Shown here piece after piece: positions 37,565-47,500 of a stretch of DNA of 64,000 bases. Location of the stretch: positions 146,023,797 to 146,087,796 of the forward strand of contig CP136064.1 of the NCBI GenBank assembly GCA_032622095.1, read 5' to 3'. Within the stretch, counting starts at the first letter, position 1. The number at the start of each line of letters is the position of its first letter. This DNA comes from Siphonodentalium dalli. Its lineage: Eukaryota > Mollusca > Scaphopoda > Gadilida > Siphonodentaliidae. Position numbers and translations under genes: made by a program. The notes under the pieces are model-generated. The model ran no database searches. It had not been told where the DNA came from and saw only the letters and a list, made by a program, of their open reading frames with translations.

Positions 37565-37993
37565 TCAAAAGAAACCGCATGATGTGTTTGGGTTTGAATA
37601 CAGCTGAAAGTTGTCTTGGGAACGTCGCAACCAAATGGCACAATTGCATGGCTGGCCTGTCTGTATCCCCCAGAGCGGTGCGAATTCGTAAACCCGTTGC
37701 CCTGAGAAGATTATGATAGACCGCTGTGGTGATGTAGCCGCAAGTCGTACCATCAATCTTGATGTCCCCAGCAATCTGGTATGTCGGAACCACCGTGGTG
37801 GCAGTCCAAACACCCGATCTCTGTTGTCCGTCATCAACATAACGGTGTACCTATAGATATCAAAACAGTTATCTATAGTTCCCGTTTCGGCTAAACTCAA
37901 AGCCTTCCATAGCATCTGTGGTTCATCCCCAAACACACCTCGCACCAGCATCCCATCCTCCAAATAGCTCCGATACAGATCTCGGTAATCCAT
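37565..37993 (-). CDS. Polinton cassette gene 2, unknown protein (142 codons)
   Basis: Not recognised outside this element. Transcribed leftward from promoter module B; the stop codon is 13 nt before an intact histone-type stem-loop on the same strand. It resembles cassette gene 4: GDEPQMLWKALSLAETGT aligns with PEDIAMWETLSWAVYGTG, followed by a similar aromatic FDIYRY-type helix. In the middle (about 37690-37800), similarity to gene 4 appears to move to the other open frame (DGTTCGYITTAVYHNLL) and then return, suggesting two compensating indels. If so, the frame is open but the middle of the protein is scrambled. Confidence 0.6.
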   Translation of the reverse strand: MDYRDLYRSYLEDGMLVRGVFGDEPQMLWKALSLAETGTIDNCFDIYRYTVMLMTDNRDRVFGLPPRWFRHTRLLGTSRLMVRLAATSPQRSIIIFSGQRVYEFAPLWGIQTGQPCNCAIWLRRSQDNFQLYSNPNTSCGFF

Positions 37994-38022
37994 TTCGGTA
38001 TGAATGAAGAATGGGAATATCT

Positions 38023-38115
38023 GTTTTTTTATTGAAAACGCACGGGCGCCGCTGACGACGTCATCGCATATTTCACCAAATTTTACCGAACGTCAAAACA
38101 AGTGTGTTTCTTTTT
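38023..38115 (-). promoter_or_regulatory. Cassette promoter module, copy B (leftward)
   Basis: Reverse-strand copy of the shared module, with TGACGTTCGG, AAATTTGGTGAAATATGCGA, TGACGTCGTCA and an AT-rich TATA-like CAATAAAA at about 38023-38030. It is head to head with copy C, and the two share a palindromic centre near 38118. Confidence 0.75.
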
Positions 38116-38205
38116 GTTAAAAGAAACACACTTGAATTGACGTTCGGGAAAATTTGGTGAAATATGCGATGACGTCGTCAGCGGCGTCCGCGCGTTTCAT
38201 ATAAT
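38115..38205 (+). promoter_or_regulatory. Cassette promoter module, copy C (rightward)
   Basis: AAAGAAACACACTTGAATTG, ACGTTCGGGAAAATTTGGTG, ATGACGTCGTCA, CCGCGCGTTT and a CATATAAT TATA box near 38196. With copy B it forms a divergent promoter. Confidence 0.78.
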
Positions 38206-38241
38206 ATGGACCGCAGTGTATCGTTTTTTTTTATCTTCAAA

Positions 38242-38567
38242 ATGTTCTCTAAACTAAAAAAGAAAATTTTGCTAAAATTCTCTGCCAATGCTCAATTAAA
38301 GCATTGGCAGAAGAATGTTAGAGATTCGGAGAGCCATAAGATAGCCATTAGAGCTGGAGTTCAAGAATTCCTGCAAAGACGGAGACCCAGTCCTCCCAAG
38401 GTGTATGTGGAAACTCCAAAGTGGAACCCTACGTATAAGGAGGGGGCATTATATCCAGATTTGTCTGAATTTAATCCTCCAAGGCCACTACCAAGGTGGA
38501 TTACCACTGAGGCAGCGAAATACGTGTGGAAGACCCACGTGTGGAAGAACACTGGAGACCCACATAC
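38242..38567 (+). pseudogene. Polinton cassette gene 3, unknown protein, cut by a BEL/Pao insertion
   Basis: Not recognised. The start at 38242 (MFSKLKKKIL) lies about 45 nt after the TATA box of module C; an in-frame ATG at 38206 is too close to the TATA box. The protein begins with a basic amphipathic segment and then a Pro-rich region (RRRPSPPKVYVETPKWNP, NPPRPLPRW). It is interrupted at 38567 by the BEL element, which duplicated CATAC. The remnant after the insertion (41461-41520) leads into an intact histone-type stem-loop at 41527. That remnant also repeats part of the upstream coding sequence (GCATTATMYCVGATTTGTCT). Confidence 0.6.
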
Positions 38568-38711
38568 TGTTGAAACCATTGAGGGAACTATTAAGGGTGC
38601 CGATAAGACGGACCAACATTTGAGTTCAGTTTCATTGCTTTACCTCGTGCTCGTTCTTCACAATATATTCTCTTCGTTATTCTACATTTCTCTCCTTTCA
38701 TAATCCCAACA
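38568..38711 (+). repeat. BEL/Pao 5' LTR
   Basis: 144 bp, TGTTGAAACC...AATCCCAACA, no differences from the 3' copy. It is very short for this superfamily. Confidence 0.95.
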
Positions 38712-38731
38712 TTGGTCCCTCGACCGGATAG

Positions 38732-41296
38732 ATGGCATCGAAAGAACTCAGACTACGTCGAGCCCATCGTGGGCAGAGCTCGAAATTGGTGCATTTGATG
38801 GAAGATGCCTTGCATAGCGGCAACGTGACGCAGGGAACTTTGACAATGGTCAGCTTGAAGAAAAAATTTACGAAACTGGAAGAAATCGATTCGAAGATTA
38901 CTGACCTCCTTGATGAATCGGATGATAAATTTGATGACATTGTGGTAGAAGGTGATGAATTCCTCAATGGACTCGGCAATAGAATTACGGAATTCGAAAT
39001 AGAGTTGAATGTACTTACCCTCAGAAGAGACGAATCAAAAAAGGACATTTCAATTGAAACTAAATCCCATCCAGAGATGAGAGTTCATCTGCCAAAGACT
39101 GATCTACCAAAGTTCTCTGGCGACATTCTTAAGTGGCAGACATTTTGGGAAATGTTCGATTCATCAATACATTCATGTTGTCAACTCCGCAACATCGACA
39201 AATTCACATACCTCAAAACTACCATCACGGGAGATGCCAAAGCTTGTATTGATGGACTGCCCCTAACGGGAGACAATTACGACACAGCCATTGACCTACT
39301 GAAAACGCGCTTTGGACAGCCCCACCGCATTACTGAGGCATATATTAAAAGGTTGATGGAACTTCCACACACAGAATGTGATTTTTATTCCGTAAGAACA
39401 TTTTCGGATCAGCTTGAGTCATCTGTACGTGCTCTACAGTCCCTTGGCAAAGCGGAAAATACCTACGAAGTTATGCTACTTCCAATGTTGTGGGAAAAGT
39501 TACCATATCGGTTAAAATGTAACATGGCGAGAGCTCATGGCAACCGAGAATGGAAACTGGCCGAGTTCCGGGAGAGTATACAGTCCGAAATCGCAGTTCT
39601 TGAGTCATGTACACCAATAGTACGCCATGTAGAGGAGCCTCGTTACATGTATACCGAAGCTGCAACAGATGGCACTGTTACTTCACTAGTTACCCCCACA
39701 TTCCAGAGTAAGATCAGGTGTTGCATATTCTGTTCGGGCATGCACTTCCCATCTGATTGTAACGTAATTGGAAATGTTGACTCCAGAATAGAACACATAA
39801 AACAGAACAATCTTTGTTTCAATTGCTTGGGAAGACATACAGCTCAAGTATGTAGATCCGAAAGAAGATGTCTTATCTGCAAATCAAAACACCACACAAG
39901 CATTCATAGGACTATTGTACCAGAACGTCATATAGTACCGGCAGATTCTAAAGAGGAGAAATCATCTGAGACAGTGGTTACCACAACATCGACTTTTTCA
40001 CCGAAAAAAATATTTCTCAAAACTGCTATCACAACAGTGTCCAATGGACAATCTCATAGCTATACGACTGGACATTTGCTATTCGACGATGGCGCTCAGA
40101 GAACATTCATTTCGACCAGATTAGCTGATGAACTAGGGTTGACACCACATCGAACTGAACGATTAAATATCGCCACATTCGGCTCTGTTGATTCTAAATA
40201 CCATGAACTTGACGAAGTCACACTAAACGTTTCATGTGGCACGTTCGCCATACCAATTAGAGCGCTCGTTGTTCGAAATATTACTCAGTTGCCGCCGATG
40301 ACAACCATATCTAAATTTGACTTACCTGAGTTGAACGGTCTCCAATTAGCAAATCCGTTTGAGAACCACATTGATTCCTTTGAAGTTTCATTGTTGATTG
40401 GTAGTGACCATTATTACCAGTTCGTTGAAGGCCACTTAATCAGAACCTCCCAGGGTCCAATTGCTGTCAAATCCAAGCTCGGCTATTTACTGTGTGGACC
40501 ATTAAACTTATCTGCAGAACAGACAAATCCAAGTGCAGCTATGATGCATGTGCTTACACAACCCGACGATGATGAACTGAAACACCTTTGTGATCTAGAA
40601 ACACTTGGCACAACGATCAATGACAGCGAACTCGCGTCACCAGTTGAAAGGAATAACTCCAGATATAGGTATGCACGATACGGAGACGACAATGTTGTTC
40701 TGAATACTTCAAACTCATCCACCAATCTATCGTCTGAAGATCCTGTAAACATGCTATCTCAACAGCGAATAGATTATGTTTCAAGTAATGCCAGAGCAAA
40801 CTCTACAAAATCCTCTGTCAAGACAAAGTTTGGCGATAGCAGAAAATCACCATTTGAGAAAACATTGCGTAACTTCGTCACAACTGAACAAAAGCCCAAA
40901 CCAGAATTTTCAAAGAGAGGTCAACTTTTTCTGAAGCGAAATCTATCCGAGCTCAGCCCTAAACCAGTTATGTCTCTACCTACTACGTCTGGCACTTATA
41001 ACATATCAACAAAACAGCCATCGCTCTCTCGTGAAATACAACCAACGAAGAAATCTCCACCAAAGCAGTTGAAGAAGGCGGAAGACACCAACGAAGCTAC
41101 GGTATCTCCAGAAAAGGTAACTCTTTGTCAAGACACCGATATAAGGGTTTCGTCGACAGAATACATACATACTCTACCCATTCGTAACGACGATCATGTT
41201 GGCTTTATTCACTCTAGACCTCAGATGACAGCAGCATTGCGAGCTCGAGAAAAAATTCAGAAGACCTTTCGAGACGAAGACGTTGTTTATGACTAG
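38732..41296 (+). CDS. BEL/Pao gag-protease polyprotein (854 aa)
   Basis: Forms the retrotransposon particle. Starts 20 bp after the 5' LTR. Residues about 1-115 are a charged coiled-coil leader. About 118-275 is the DUF1759 Pao gag domain (LPKTDLPKFSGDILKWQTFW, then the KRLMELPH region). Three Cys/His knuckles follow at about 331-395 (CIFCSGMHFPSDC, CFNCLGRHTAQVC, CLICKSKHHTSIH). An aspartic protease (DUF1758) begins near 450 with FDDGAQRTFIS, where DDGA replaces the usual D-S/T-G. After about residue 620 the sequence turns into a Ser/Thr/Lys-rich tail with no polymerase motif. The frame is intact over 2.5 kb, so the loss of pol is a clean internal deletion or a distinct non-autonomous lineage. 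Confidence 0.92.
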   Translation: MASKELRLRRAHRGQSSKLVHLMEDALHSGNVTQGTLTMVSLKKKFTKLEEIDSKITDLLDESDDKFDDIVVEGDEFLNGLGNRITEFEIELNVLTLRRDESKKDISIETKSHPEMRVHLPKTDLPKFSGDILKWQTFWEMFDSSIHSCCQLRNIDKFTYLKTTITGDAKACIDGLPLTGDNYDTAIDLLKTRFGQPHRITEAYIKRLMELPHTECDFYSVRTFSDQLESSVRALQSLGKAENTYEVMLLPMLWEKLPYRLKCNMARAHGNREWKLAEFRESIQSEIAVLESCTPIVRHVEEPRYMYTEAATDGTVTSLVTPTFQSKIRCCIFCSGMHFPSDCNVIGNVDSRIEHIKQNNLCFNCLGRHTAQVCRSERRCLICKSKHHTSIHRTIVPERHIVPADSKEEKSSETVVTTTSTFSPKKIFLKTAITTVSNGQSHSYTTGHLLFDDGAQRTFISTRLADELGLTPHRTERLNIATFGSVDSKYHELDEVTLNVSCGTFAIPIRALVVRNITQLPPMTTISKFDLPELNGLQLANPFENHIDSFEVSLLIGSDHYYQFVEGHLIRTSQGPIAVKSKLGYLLCGPLNLSAEQTNPSAAMMHVLTQPDDDELKHLCDLETLGTTINDSELASPVERNNSRYRYARYGDDNVVLNTSNSSTNLSSEDPVNMLSQQRIDYVSSNARANSTKSSVKTKFGDSRKSPFEKTLRNFVTTEQKPKPEFSKRGQLFLKRNLSELSPKPVMSLPTTSGTYNISTKQPSLSREIQPTKKSPPKQLKKAEDTNEATVSPEKVTLCQDTDIRVSSTEYIHTLPIRNDDHVGFIHSRPQMTAALRAREKIQKTFRDEDVVYD

Positions 41297-41316
41297 ACTT
41301 TGCGGAGCGGGGAGAA

Positions 41317-41460
41317 TGTTGAAACCATTGAGGGAACTATTAAGGGTGCCGATAAGACGGACCAACATTTGAGTTCAGTTTCATTGCTTTACCTCGTGCT
41401 CGTTCTTCACAATATATTCTCTTCGTTATTCTACATTTCTCTCCTTTCATAATCCCAACA
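41317..41460 (+). repeat. BEL/Pao 3' LTR
   Basis: 144 bp, identical to the 5' LTR, preceded by the polypurine tract at about 41303-41316. Confidence 0.95.
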
Positions 41461-41526
41461 CATACAACAAGGGTGGGCATTATCCGGATTTGTCTGAATT
41501 TTATTGACTCGGCAAACAATTTAAAC

Positions 41527-41542
41527 GGCCCTTTTCAGGGCC
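41527..41542 (+). terminator. Histone-type mRNA 3' stem-loop (copy 3)
   Basis: AAAC-GGCCCTTTTCAGGGCC-ACCCAAA. Both the stem-loop and the ACCCA flank match animal histone 3' ends. The downstream word AAAGATATGCTCTGAAATTG starts at 41557, 15 nt on. It belongs to cassette gene 3, from which it is now separated by the BEL insertion. Confidence 0.85.
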
Positions 41543-42131
41543 ACCCAAATTGTTCAAAAGATATGCTCTGAAATTGGTAAAAAACGAAACAAATAAAATC
41601 AATAATATTTTATTCACTATTTTTAAATAACATAACTTTCTTGGAAGATGATCGCGATAAACGTCTTTTTCTCTTTCTGCTAGGCAAAGTGGTCTGCTTA
41701 ATTTCAGTATCGTTAGCGCTTTTGACTACAGCATTTATCACTTCCATCTGCGAATCCTCCGTGTTTAGAATAGCGATTTCATCATTTGATACCTCGGTTG
41801 AGGCGTATAATTCATCACTCTCAGTTTTCACATCCGCGATCTCATTAATTGATATCGCGGTTGAGTTCCATTGTTCCCCACTTTCAGCTTTCATATCCGC
41901 GATCTCGTTAGTTGATGTCTCAGTTTGATCAATGTCCATTACATCACATGGTGTGAGATCATCGTTGTCTGATGTGTGCGTCCAAGTAGACTTCCCAGGA
42001 GTAGATTCACTCAGCGTCAATGATGATTTTTTCATCTGATCAATCTTCTTTTTCGTAGTGCCATCACATTGAAAAGCCCAATGTGAACTCGAGTTGCACC
42101 TAAAACAGTTACCGTATGGTGGACGGTGCGT

Positions 42132-44296
42132 ATAAAAGCCGAACACAACCGAACACAACCGAACACAACCGAACATAACCGAACACAAGTCCAAATAATG
42201 GGAAATATAACGAATAAAGTTCATAGGCGTGTGTATTCATGTTCACACTATTAATATACGAAGTTTGGTGGAGTTCGGGCCAATAATAAGTGTTTTATTC
42301 GATATTTTGTAAAACGCGTTCAGTGTTCGGCATAGAAAAGCCGAACACAAGCTTCTCTCGTGTATTAGTCTATAACGGCTGTCTAGCTAGGTGATAATTA
42401 ATATCAGATATATGGTCACTAAGCCGAAAGGCTTTAATTGTTGTTGGTGGCGGTCTCTCACCTATTGTAGTTCAGTGTTTTGACAGTTAGTTGCAATCAG
42501 TATTTGATGGCGCCTACTATTATAGAAACAACATGCTTTTGGTGGGCCCCGCCATGAAAGACAACGTACGATTGTAAAAACAATATTTGAGTGACAAGAA
42601 AGTGTGTTCATGGTGCAATATCCGAGAAGTTCTATATAAGAATGTGGTATATTATTTGGCAAATCACAATCTCAGCAGTATTTGGCATTCTGATCACAGG
42701 TCTGAAAATTCTACAATGCCTAATTCCAAATTGATTTACCCATGTGGTGTTTGTTCCCAGGAATGTCACGAGATACGCAGCATCGGCTGCGATATGTGTG
42801 ACCGATGGTTTCATGTAGAGTGCCAGCAATTGAAAATCAATGACTTTTTACTAAGTCATCGCTTGGTGACCAATTTAATTTATGCCAGAATCTTCGGCAA
42901 ATTTCGACTGACGGACGTTTGACGATACCGAAAACCGCGGCTATTGCCAAGAAGCCATGTCAGACTAAAAGAGTAAAGGCATGCAAAACTAGATCAATCA
43001 ACCCTAGCAAGCGTCAAAAGGTATCTTGGCGCAAAATAATTATTCCTTTCATATCACATTCCTGTCATATCAGGCACATTTTTGAAAACGATCTTAAATT
43101 CCTGCATATCAGACTTTTAAAAAGATACAATACGAAACGCTCTTTATTCGTATTCAGACAATTCATTTCAATTCAATCGGTATTCGATGCATGTGTTTCT
43201 ACGATAAGTTGAACACTGGCTTTATATCGGATTCCACCATACAGCATGATATATGCACAAAAGTTAGGCACGCATCAGAGCCATTTCCATCCACTGACTT
43301 CAAGGAGAACAAACTCTGCCCAAATCCGTTCCGCCGAGGACAGAATTTGCATATAAGTATATTGTATAGTATATTGTATAGTACTTTGAACATATACTAT
43401 GATTGACATCAATTCCACCATAATTCCCTGCACCATCACCAAGAGATGTTATGTCGCAAACAAGAACACTATTATATATAATTTTACAATGTTTACTTAT
43501 GATTGCAATAAACTATTTGTTTTGTGGTTAGTATTATATTCTCCGAACCATTTCCGCATGAGTATCTTAACTCGACAACAGATTTACTACTTCTTAGAAG
43601 TCCGGGGCGTGCTGATATGTTCGCATTTGTCCAGTATGATCCATCTAAACTACCACATTGTACGAAATGACTTGTAATAATAACGGGGGGGGGGGTAACA
43701 TTTTAGTGAGAATGCAGACGAAAATGGACAACAAAACACGTTTTTTCTCGCGAATTAAACCTGCCAAATCCCTTCTGGCAGATATTAATTATCACCTATC
43801 AGCGGATAATCTAATCCATGAGACAGAAGTTTGTGTTCGGCTTTTCGATGCCAAACACAAACGCGTTATACAAAACACCCAACAAAACACTCATTATTGA
43901 ACCAAACTCCACCAAACTTCGTATAGTAATAGTATGAACGTGAATACATATGCCTATGAACTTTACAAGGTGGTCTTATATTTAGTAGACTGTATATAGA
44001 GTTATATATCTCAAACGCCAGCTAACGCCACATCTATGCATATCTATGTGTTAATTAATTACCGGTGACTGAGTGTCGAACATAAACTTGTGTTCGGCTT
44101 TTCTATGCCGAACACTAAACGCGTTTTACAAAATATCGAATAAAACACTTATTATTGGCCCGAACTCCACCAAAGTTCGTATAGTTATAGTGTGAACATG
44201 AATACATATGCCTATGAACTTTATTCGTGAAATTTCCCATTATTTGGACTTGTCTTCGGTTATGTTCGGTTGTGTTCGGTTGTGTTCGGCTTTTAT
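42132..44296. mobile_element. 2.2 kb inverted-repeat element with PHD-like ORF, nested in the Polinton
   Basis: The ends are inverted: ATAAAAGCCGAACACAACCG at 42132 and its complement ending at 44296. Arms reach about 42132-42405 on the left. On the right there are two tandem versions of the arm, about 43780-43975 and 44040-44296. The outer arm contains CCGAACACAA units, one more on the left than on the right. The element interrupts the zinc-knuckle gene. No convincing target duplication is visible, and no transposase was recognised, so the superfamily is open. Confidence 0.7.
42587..42922 (+). CDS. PHD-finger-like protein fragment
   Basis: Residues about 50-85 read YPCGVCSQEC...IGCDMCDRWFHVECQQL, a C4HC3-type PHD/zinc finger lacking its final Cys pair. 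A start at 42716 (MPNSKLIYPC) just before the finger is as likely as 42587. It is followed by a separate basic ORF at 42919-43212 (KTAAIAKKPCQTKRVKACKTRS), which may be a continuation after a frameshift. PHD-like fingers are common in transposon proteins that read chromatin or nucleic acid. Whether this one is cargo or a remnant of the element's own protein cannot be decided. Confidence 0.5.
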   Translation: MSDKKVCSWCNIREVLYKNVVYYLANHNLSSIWHSDHRSENSTMPNSKLIYPCGVCSQECHEIRSIGCDMCDRWFHVECQQLKINDFLLSHRLVTNLIYARIFGKFRLTDV

Positions 44297-44423
44297 GAGC
44301 TCCCATGGTGGAACCCACTTTGTATTCTTTAAAACTTCTAATGCAAATTTTCGTAAATGTTGTAGGTTGTTACTCTGTAATCTTGGATCCATTGTGAGCG
44401 TTCGGTGTGTTATTCAATCGTCA

Positions 44424-44542
44424 GTGGAATGACGACGTGATGAAAATTCACGTCGCTTTTATGCTCTGACACGGACGATGACTGCGCATGTCCGCGTCAG
44501 AGCATAAAAGCGACACGAATTTTCATCACGTCGTCATTTCAC
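44424..44542. promoter_or_regulatory. Palindromic divergent promoter for PolB and the zinc-knuckle gene
   Basis: Two 53 bp arms (44424-44476 and 44490-44542) are near-perfect reverse complements around a 13 bp spacer. Each arm carries ATGACGACGTGATGAAAATT and a TATA-like GCATAAAAG. The right-hand TATA is about 35 nt before the PolB start at 44544; the left one serves the minus-strand gene starting at 44392. The sequence differs from the cassette promoter module except for the shared ACGACGT/ACGTCGT core. Confidence 0.75.
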
Positions 44543-44543
44543 G

Positions 44544-47500
44544 ATGAAGCGCCTTGTGCCATATTCAGATAGCGAAAGCGAACGAGATAATAGAAAGAGA
44601 GTGCGACTGGATGATGACTGTAAATATTATACTATAAATAATCTGACCGATAAATACTCGAGGAAATTTAAAACAGCATCAAAGAAATTCAACGTCACAT
44701 TTCAAGAATTTCATCAACCATTTCAAACTGTTCACAGAATTTTCAAAGATCTGGTAAACAGTTTGAAAGATGAGTGTGATGCAGGACCAAAAGATCAAAT
44801 GAGAATTTCCATCTTTCATACAGGGTTAGATCTAGGGATTCACGTCCCGTTCACTGAAGCAAAAGACCTGACGGGTGAATTATTGCTTTACAGCATAGAA
44901 AAAGTTGCACAATCGAAAAAAAAATTCAAAATTCATGACGGACAGATGACATTTGACATCACTGTCACGCATATGCCTACAGGGACGGCAAGACATACCT
45001 TACATTATGGAGCATTCGGTGAACAAAATCAAATGAAAACAGTAAAGAAAAGTATTCTTCTGATTCAGAACGCAGAAGATAACATGTGTTTTGCCAGGGC
45101 TGTCGTTGTTGGTATGTGTAATGTTGACAAAAAAGATACAGCTGAATGGAAGCAACAATGTAAACGGATTACGAGACCAGCAAGTGCTCCACAACGGGAA
45201 GCTGCAAAGTCATTGTTGGATAAAGTGGGGTTATCACACGACACCAGTTGCGGTGTTGAGGAATACAAAATTATTCAGGAACAACTATATCCTGAGTATG
45301 TTATAAAAATACATAAGCAATTTGCTGACGAAGGCTTTCTTTTTCAACCACCACCAGTTGGGAAAGAAAGTAAAGTTGTCCATCTATATTTCAATGACAA
45401 CCACTACGATGTGATCACAACTGTCACGGGATTCCTTGGATGTAGCTATTACTGTGAACACTGTGATGTCGGCTCGAACAGCAGAGGTGATCATATATGT
45501 CCATACAAGTGTATGTGTTTCGAGGGTCAGATATGCCCCTTTGAACGATGGATACAATGCATCAAATGTAAGAGGACTTTTAGAAGTAAACGATGTCTCG
45601 ACAATCATTTGAAAAAATCACCAAAACATGACAAAACTATTTGTGATATGATACACAAATGCCTGAAATGTGGGGTTGAAATCGTCACACGAAAGGAGAA
45701 AAGACATATATGTTCGGGAACAAAGAAGTGCAAATACTGTAAGGAAATTGTCACATCAGATCACAGATGTCATATCCAGCAGAACCAAAAGAGAGAAACA
45801 CAGAAAGAAGTAAAGGTACCATTCATATTTTTTGATTTTGAATGTCAACAAGATACTGATGTTCATATACCCAATTTTTGTGTTGCACAAACTGCTTGTG
45901 AAAATTGTATATGTAAACCCATTGATGAAATATGAATTTCATGTGATTCTGTATTGTCAAACAGAGAACATATTTTTAAAGGAGAGAATGTATTGGAAAG
46001 ATTTTTGCAAATGGTTGTTTTACACCAACGATCATAAAGGTACAACATGTATTGCTCACAATGCAAGAGGTTACGATAGTCAGTTCCTCTTACATTACTT
46101 GGTGAACAATGGAAATTCAAAACCTAATGTTATTATGAATGGCAACAAAATACTTAGTTTACAATGCAATGGTGTTAAAGTAATCGATTCATTGAGTTTC
46201 ATCTCTATGGCATTATCTAAATTTCCAAAAACATTCCAACTTGAAGAAATGCCTAAAGGTTATTTTCCACATTGGGCAAATACACAGGACTTTCAGAATT
46301 ATGTAGGACCATATCTAGACAAAAAATACTATAAACCTGAAATCATGTCTGAGGAAAATAGAGATTCATTTCTGAAATGGTACGAAGCTAGGGGTGAAGA
46401 TATTTTTGATTTTCAAAAAGAAATTCAAAAGTATTGTAAATCAGATGTAGACATTTTAAGACGTGGATGTGGCAAATTCAGACTATGTGTAATGGAAACT
46501 GATCAAATAGATCCATTTCGGGAAGCAATAACATTAGCTCAAACCTGTAACCTTGCATGGAGAAAATTAATTACCAGAGAATTCTCTAGGTATAATTTCA
46601 AACACTGGATATCCACAAGCGCGTAAATTTTCAATGAAAGCAATTCGATGGCTACAGTACATTGCTACAAACCAAAATATAAGCATAAAGCATGCTTTAA
46701 GCTTTAAAATAGGCACACATTTTGTTGATGGTTATCATGCAGAATCAAACACAGTGTATGAAATGTATGGGTGTTTTTTTTCATGGCTGTCCTACTTGCT
46801 ATCCAGATATAAATCGCCGAAACCCATACAGTAATATAACAATGCATGCATTGTATGAAAAAACAATAAAAACCGAAACTGAAATCAAAAGCTTGGGATG
46901 CAAATTAATATGCATCTGGGAACATGACCTGGACAATAAATGTAAAGCAGACAAAAATTTAAAACAAACTATGGATCAATTCTATTTGCATCAAGACCCA
47001 ATTAAACCAAGGGAAGCATTATTTGGTGGCAGGACTAATGCTCTAAAATTATATCATGAAATAGAACCAACATCTAAACAGGAAATAAAATATATTGATA
47101 TATGCAGTTTGTATCCTAGTGTAAATAAATATAAGGAGTACCCACTTGGTCATCCAACAATTCTAAGACAGGAACAAATAGGAGACATCAAATCTTACAA
47201 AGGACTCATTAAATGCAAAGTATTACCTCCAAATAAATTGTACATTCCAGTGCTACCGATCCACTGTAATAACAAAATGATATATACATTGTGTAAAACT
47301 TGTGCAGAAAATGAAAGTGGACAGTGTAATCATAAAACCGAACAGCGTGCTTTAGTTGGAGTTTGGACACATGTAGAATTATTCAAAGCAATAGAATTGG
47401 GTTACCAAATTCTGGAAGTGTATCAAGTTTGGCATTGGACTGAGTGGTCGGACAAAGTATACAGGGATTACATTGATAAATACCTCAAAATTAAACAAGA

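Larger units (their letters stand above)
38568..41460 (+). mobile_element. Gag-only BEL/Pao LTR retrotransposon, nested in the Polinton
   Basis: Bounded by two identical 144 bp LTRs (TGTTG...CAACA) and a perfect 5 bp target duplication CATAC (38563-38567 and 41461-41465). A primer-binding site starts at 38713 (TGGTCCCTCGACCGGAT); from memory it resembles the complement of an animal tRNA-Tyr 3' end. A purine tract, GGAGCGGGGAGAA, precedes the right LTR. It encodes gag and protease but no reverse transcriptase, RNase H or integrase, so it must have moved with proteins from a relative. Identical LTRs mean recent insertion. Confidence 0.93.
41610..44392 (-). pseudogene. Polinton zinc-knuckle nuclear protein gene, split by a nested element
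   Basis: The divergent partner of PolB. It starts at 44392 (MDPRLQSNNLQHLRKFALEV), just left of the palindromic promoter at 44424-44542, and runs leftward about 30 codons (to KWVPPWEL) before entering the inserted element at 44296. The coding sequence resumes left of the insertion at about 42131 with a CX2CX4HX4C knuckle (CFRCNSSSHWAFQC). Three acidic repeats follow (NEIADMKAESGEQ, NEIADVKTESDEL, NDEIAILNTEDSQ), then a strong nuclear signal (PSRKRKRRLSRSSSKK). An AATAAA overlaps the stop on the minus strand. A nucleic-acid-binding regulator is a fair guess; the family is unknown. Confidence 0.55.

Noticed and set aside
37467-37793. Alternative ORF overlapping cassette gene 2 as the main gene
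   Set aside because: It reads through the stem-loop, whereas the 37565-37993 frame stops 13 nt before it as in cassette 4; only its middle part may be genuine coding sequence.
38568-41460. BEL gag as a Polinton gene
   Set aside because: Identical LTRs, primer-binding site, purine tract and a perfect 5 bp target duplication show it is a separate nested retrotransposon.
43684-43694. G11 run, and C runs at 61508, 61797 and 63967, as structural signals
   Set aside because: Simple homopolymers common in this genome and prone to length error; no supporting context.
44115-44318. Minus-strand ORF of 67 codons
   Set aside because: It lies in the inverted arm of the nested element and starts downstream of the real first coding segment at 44392.
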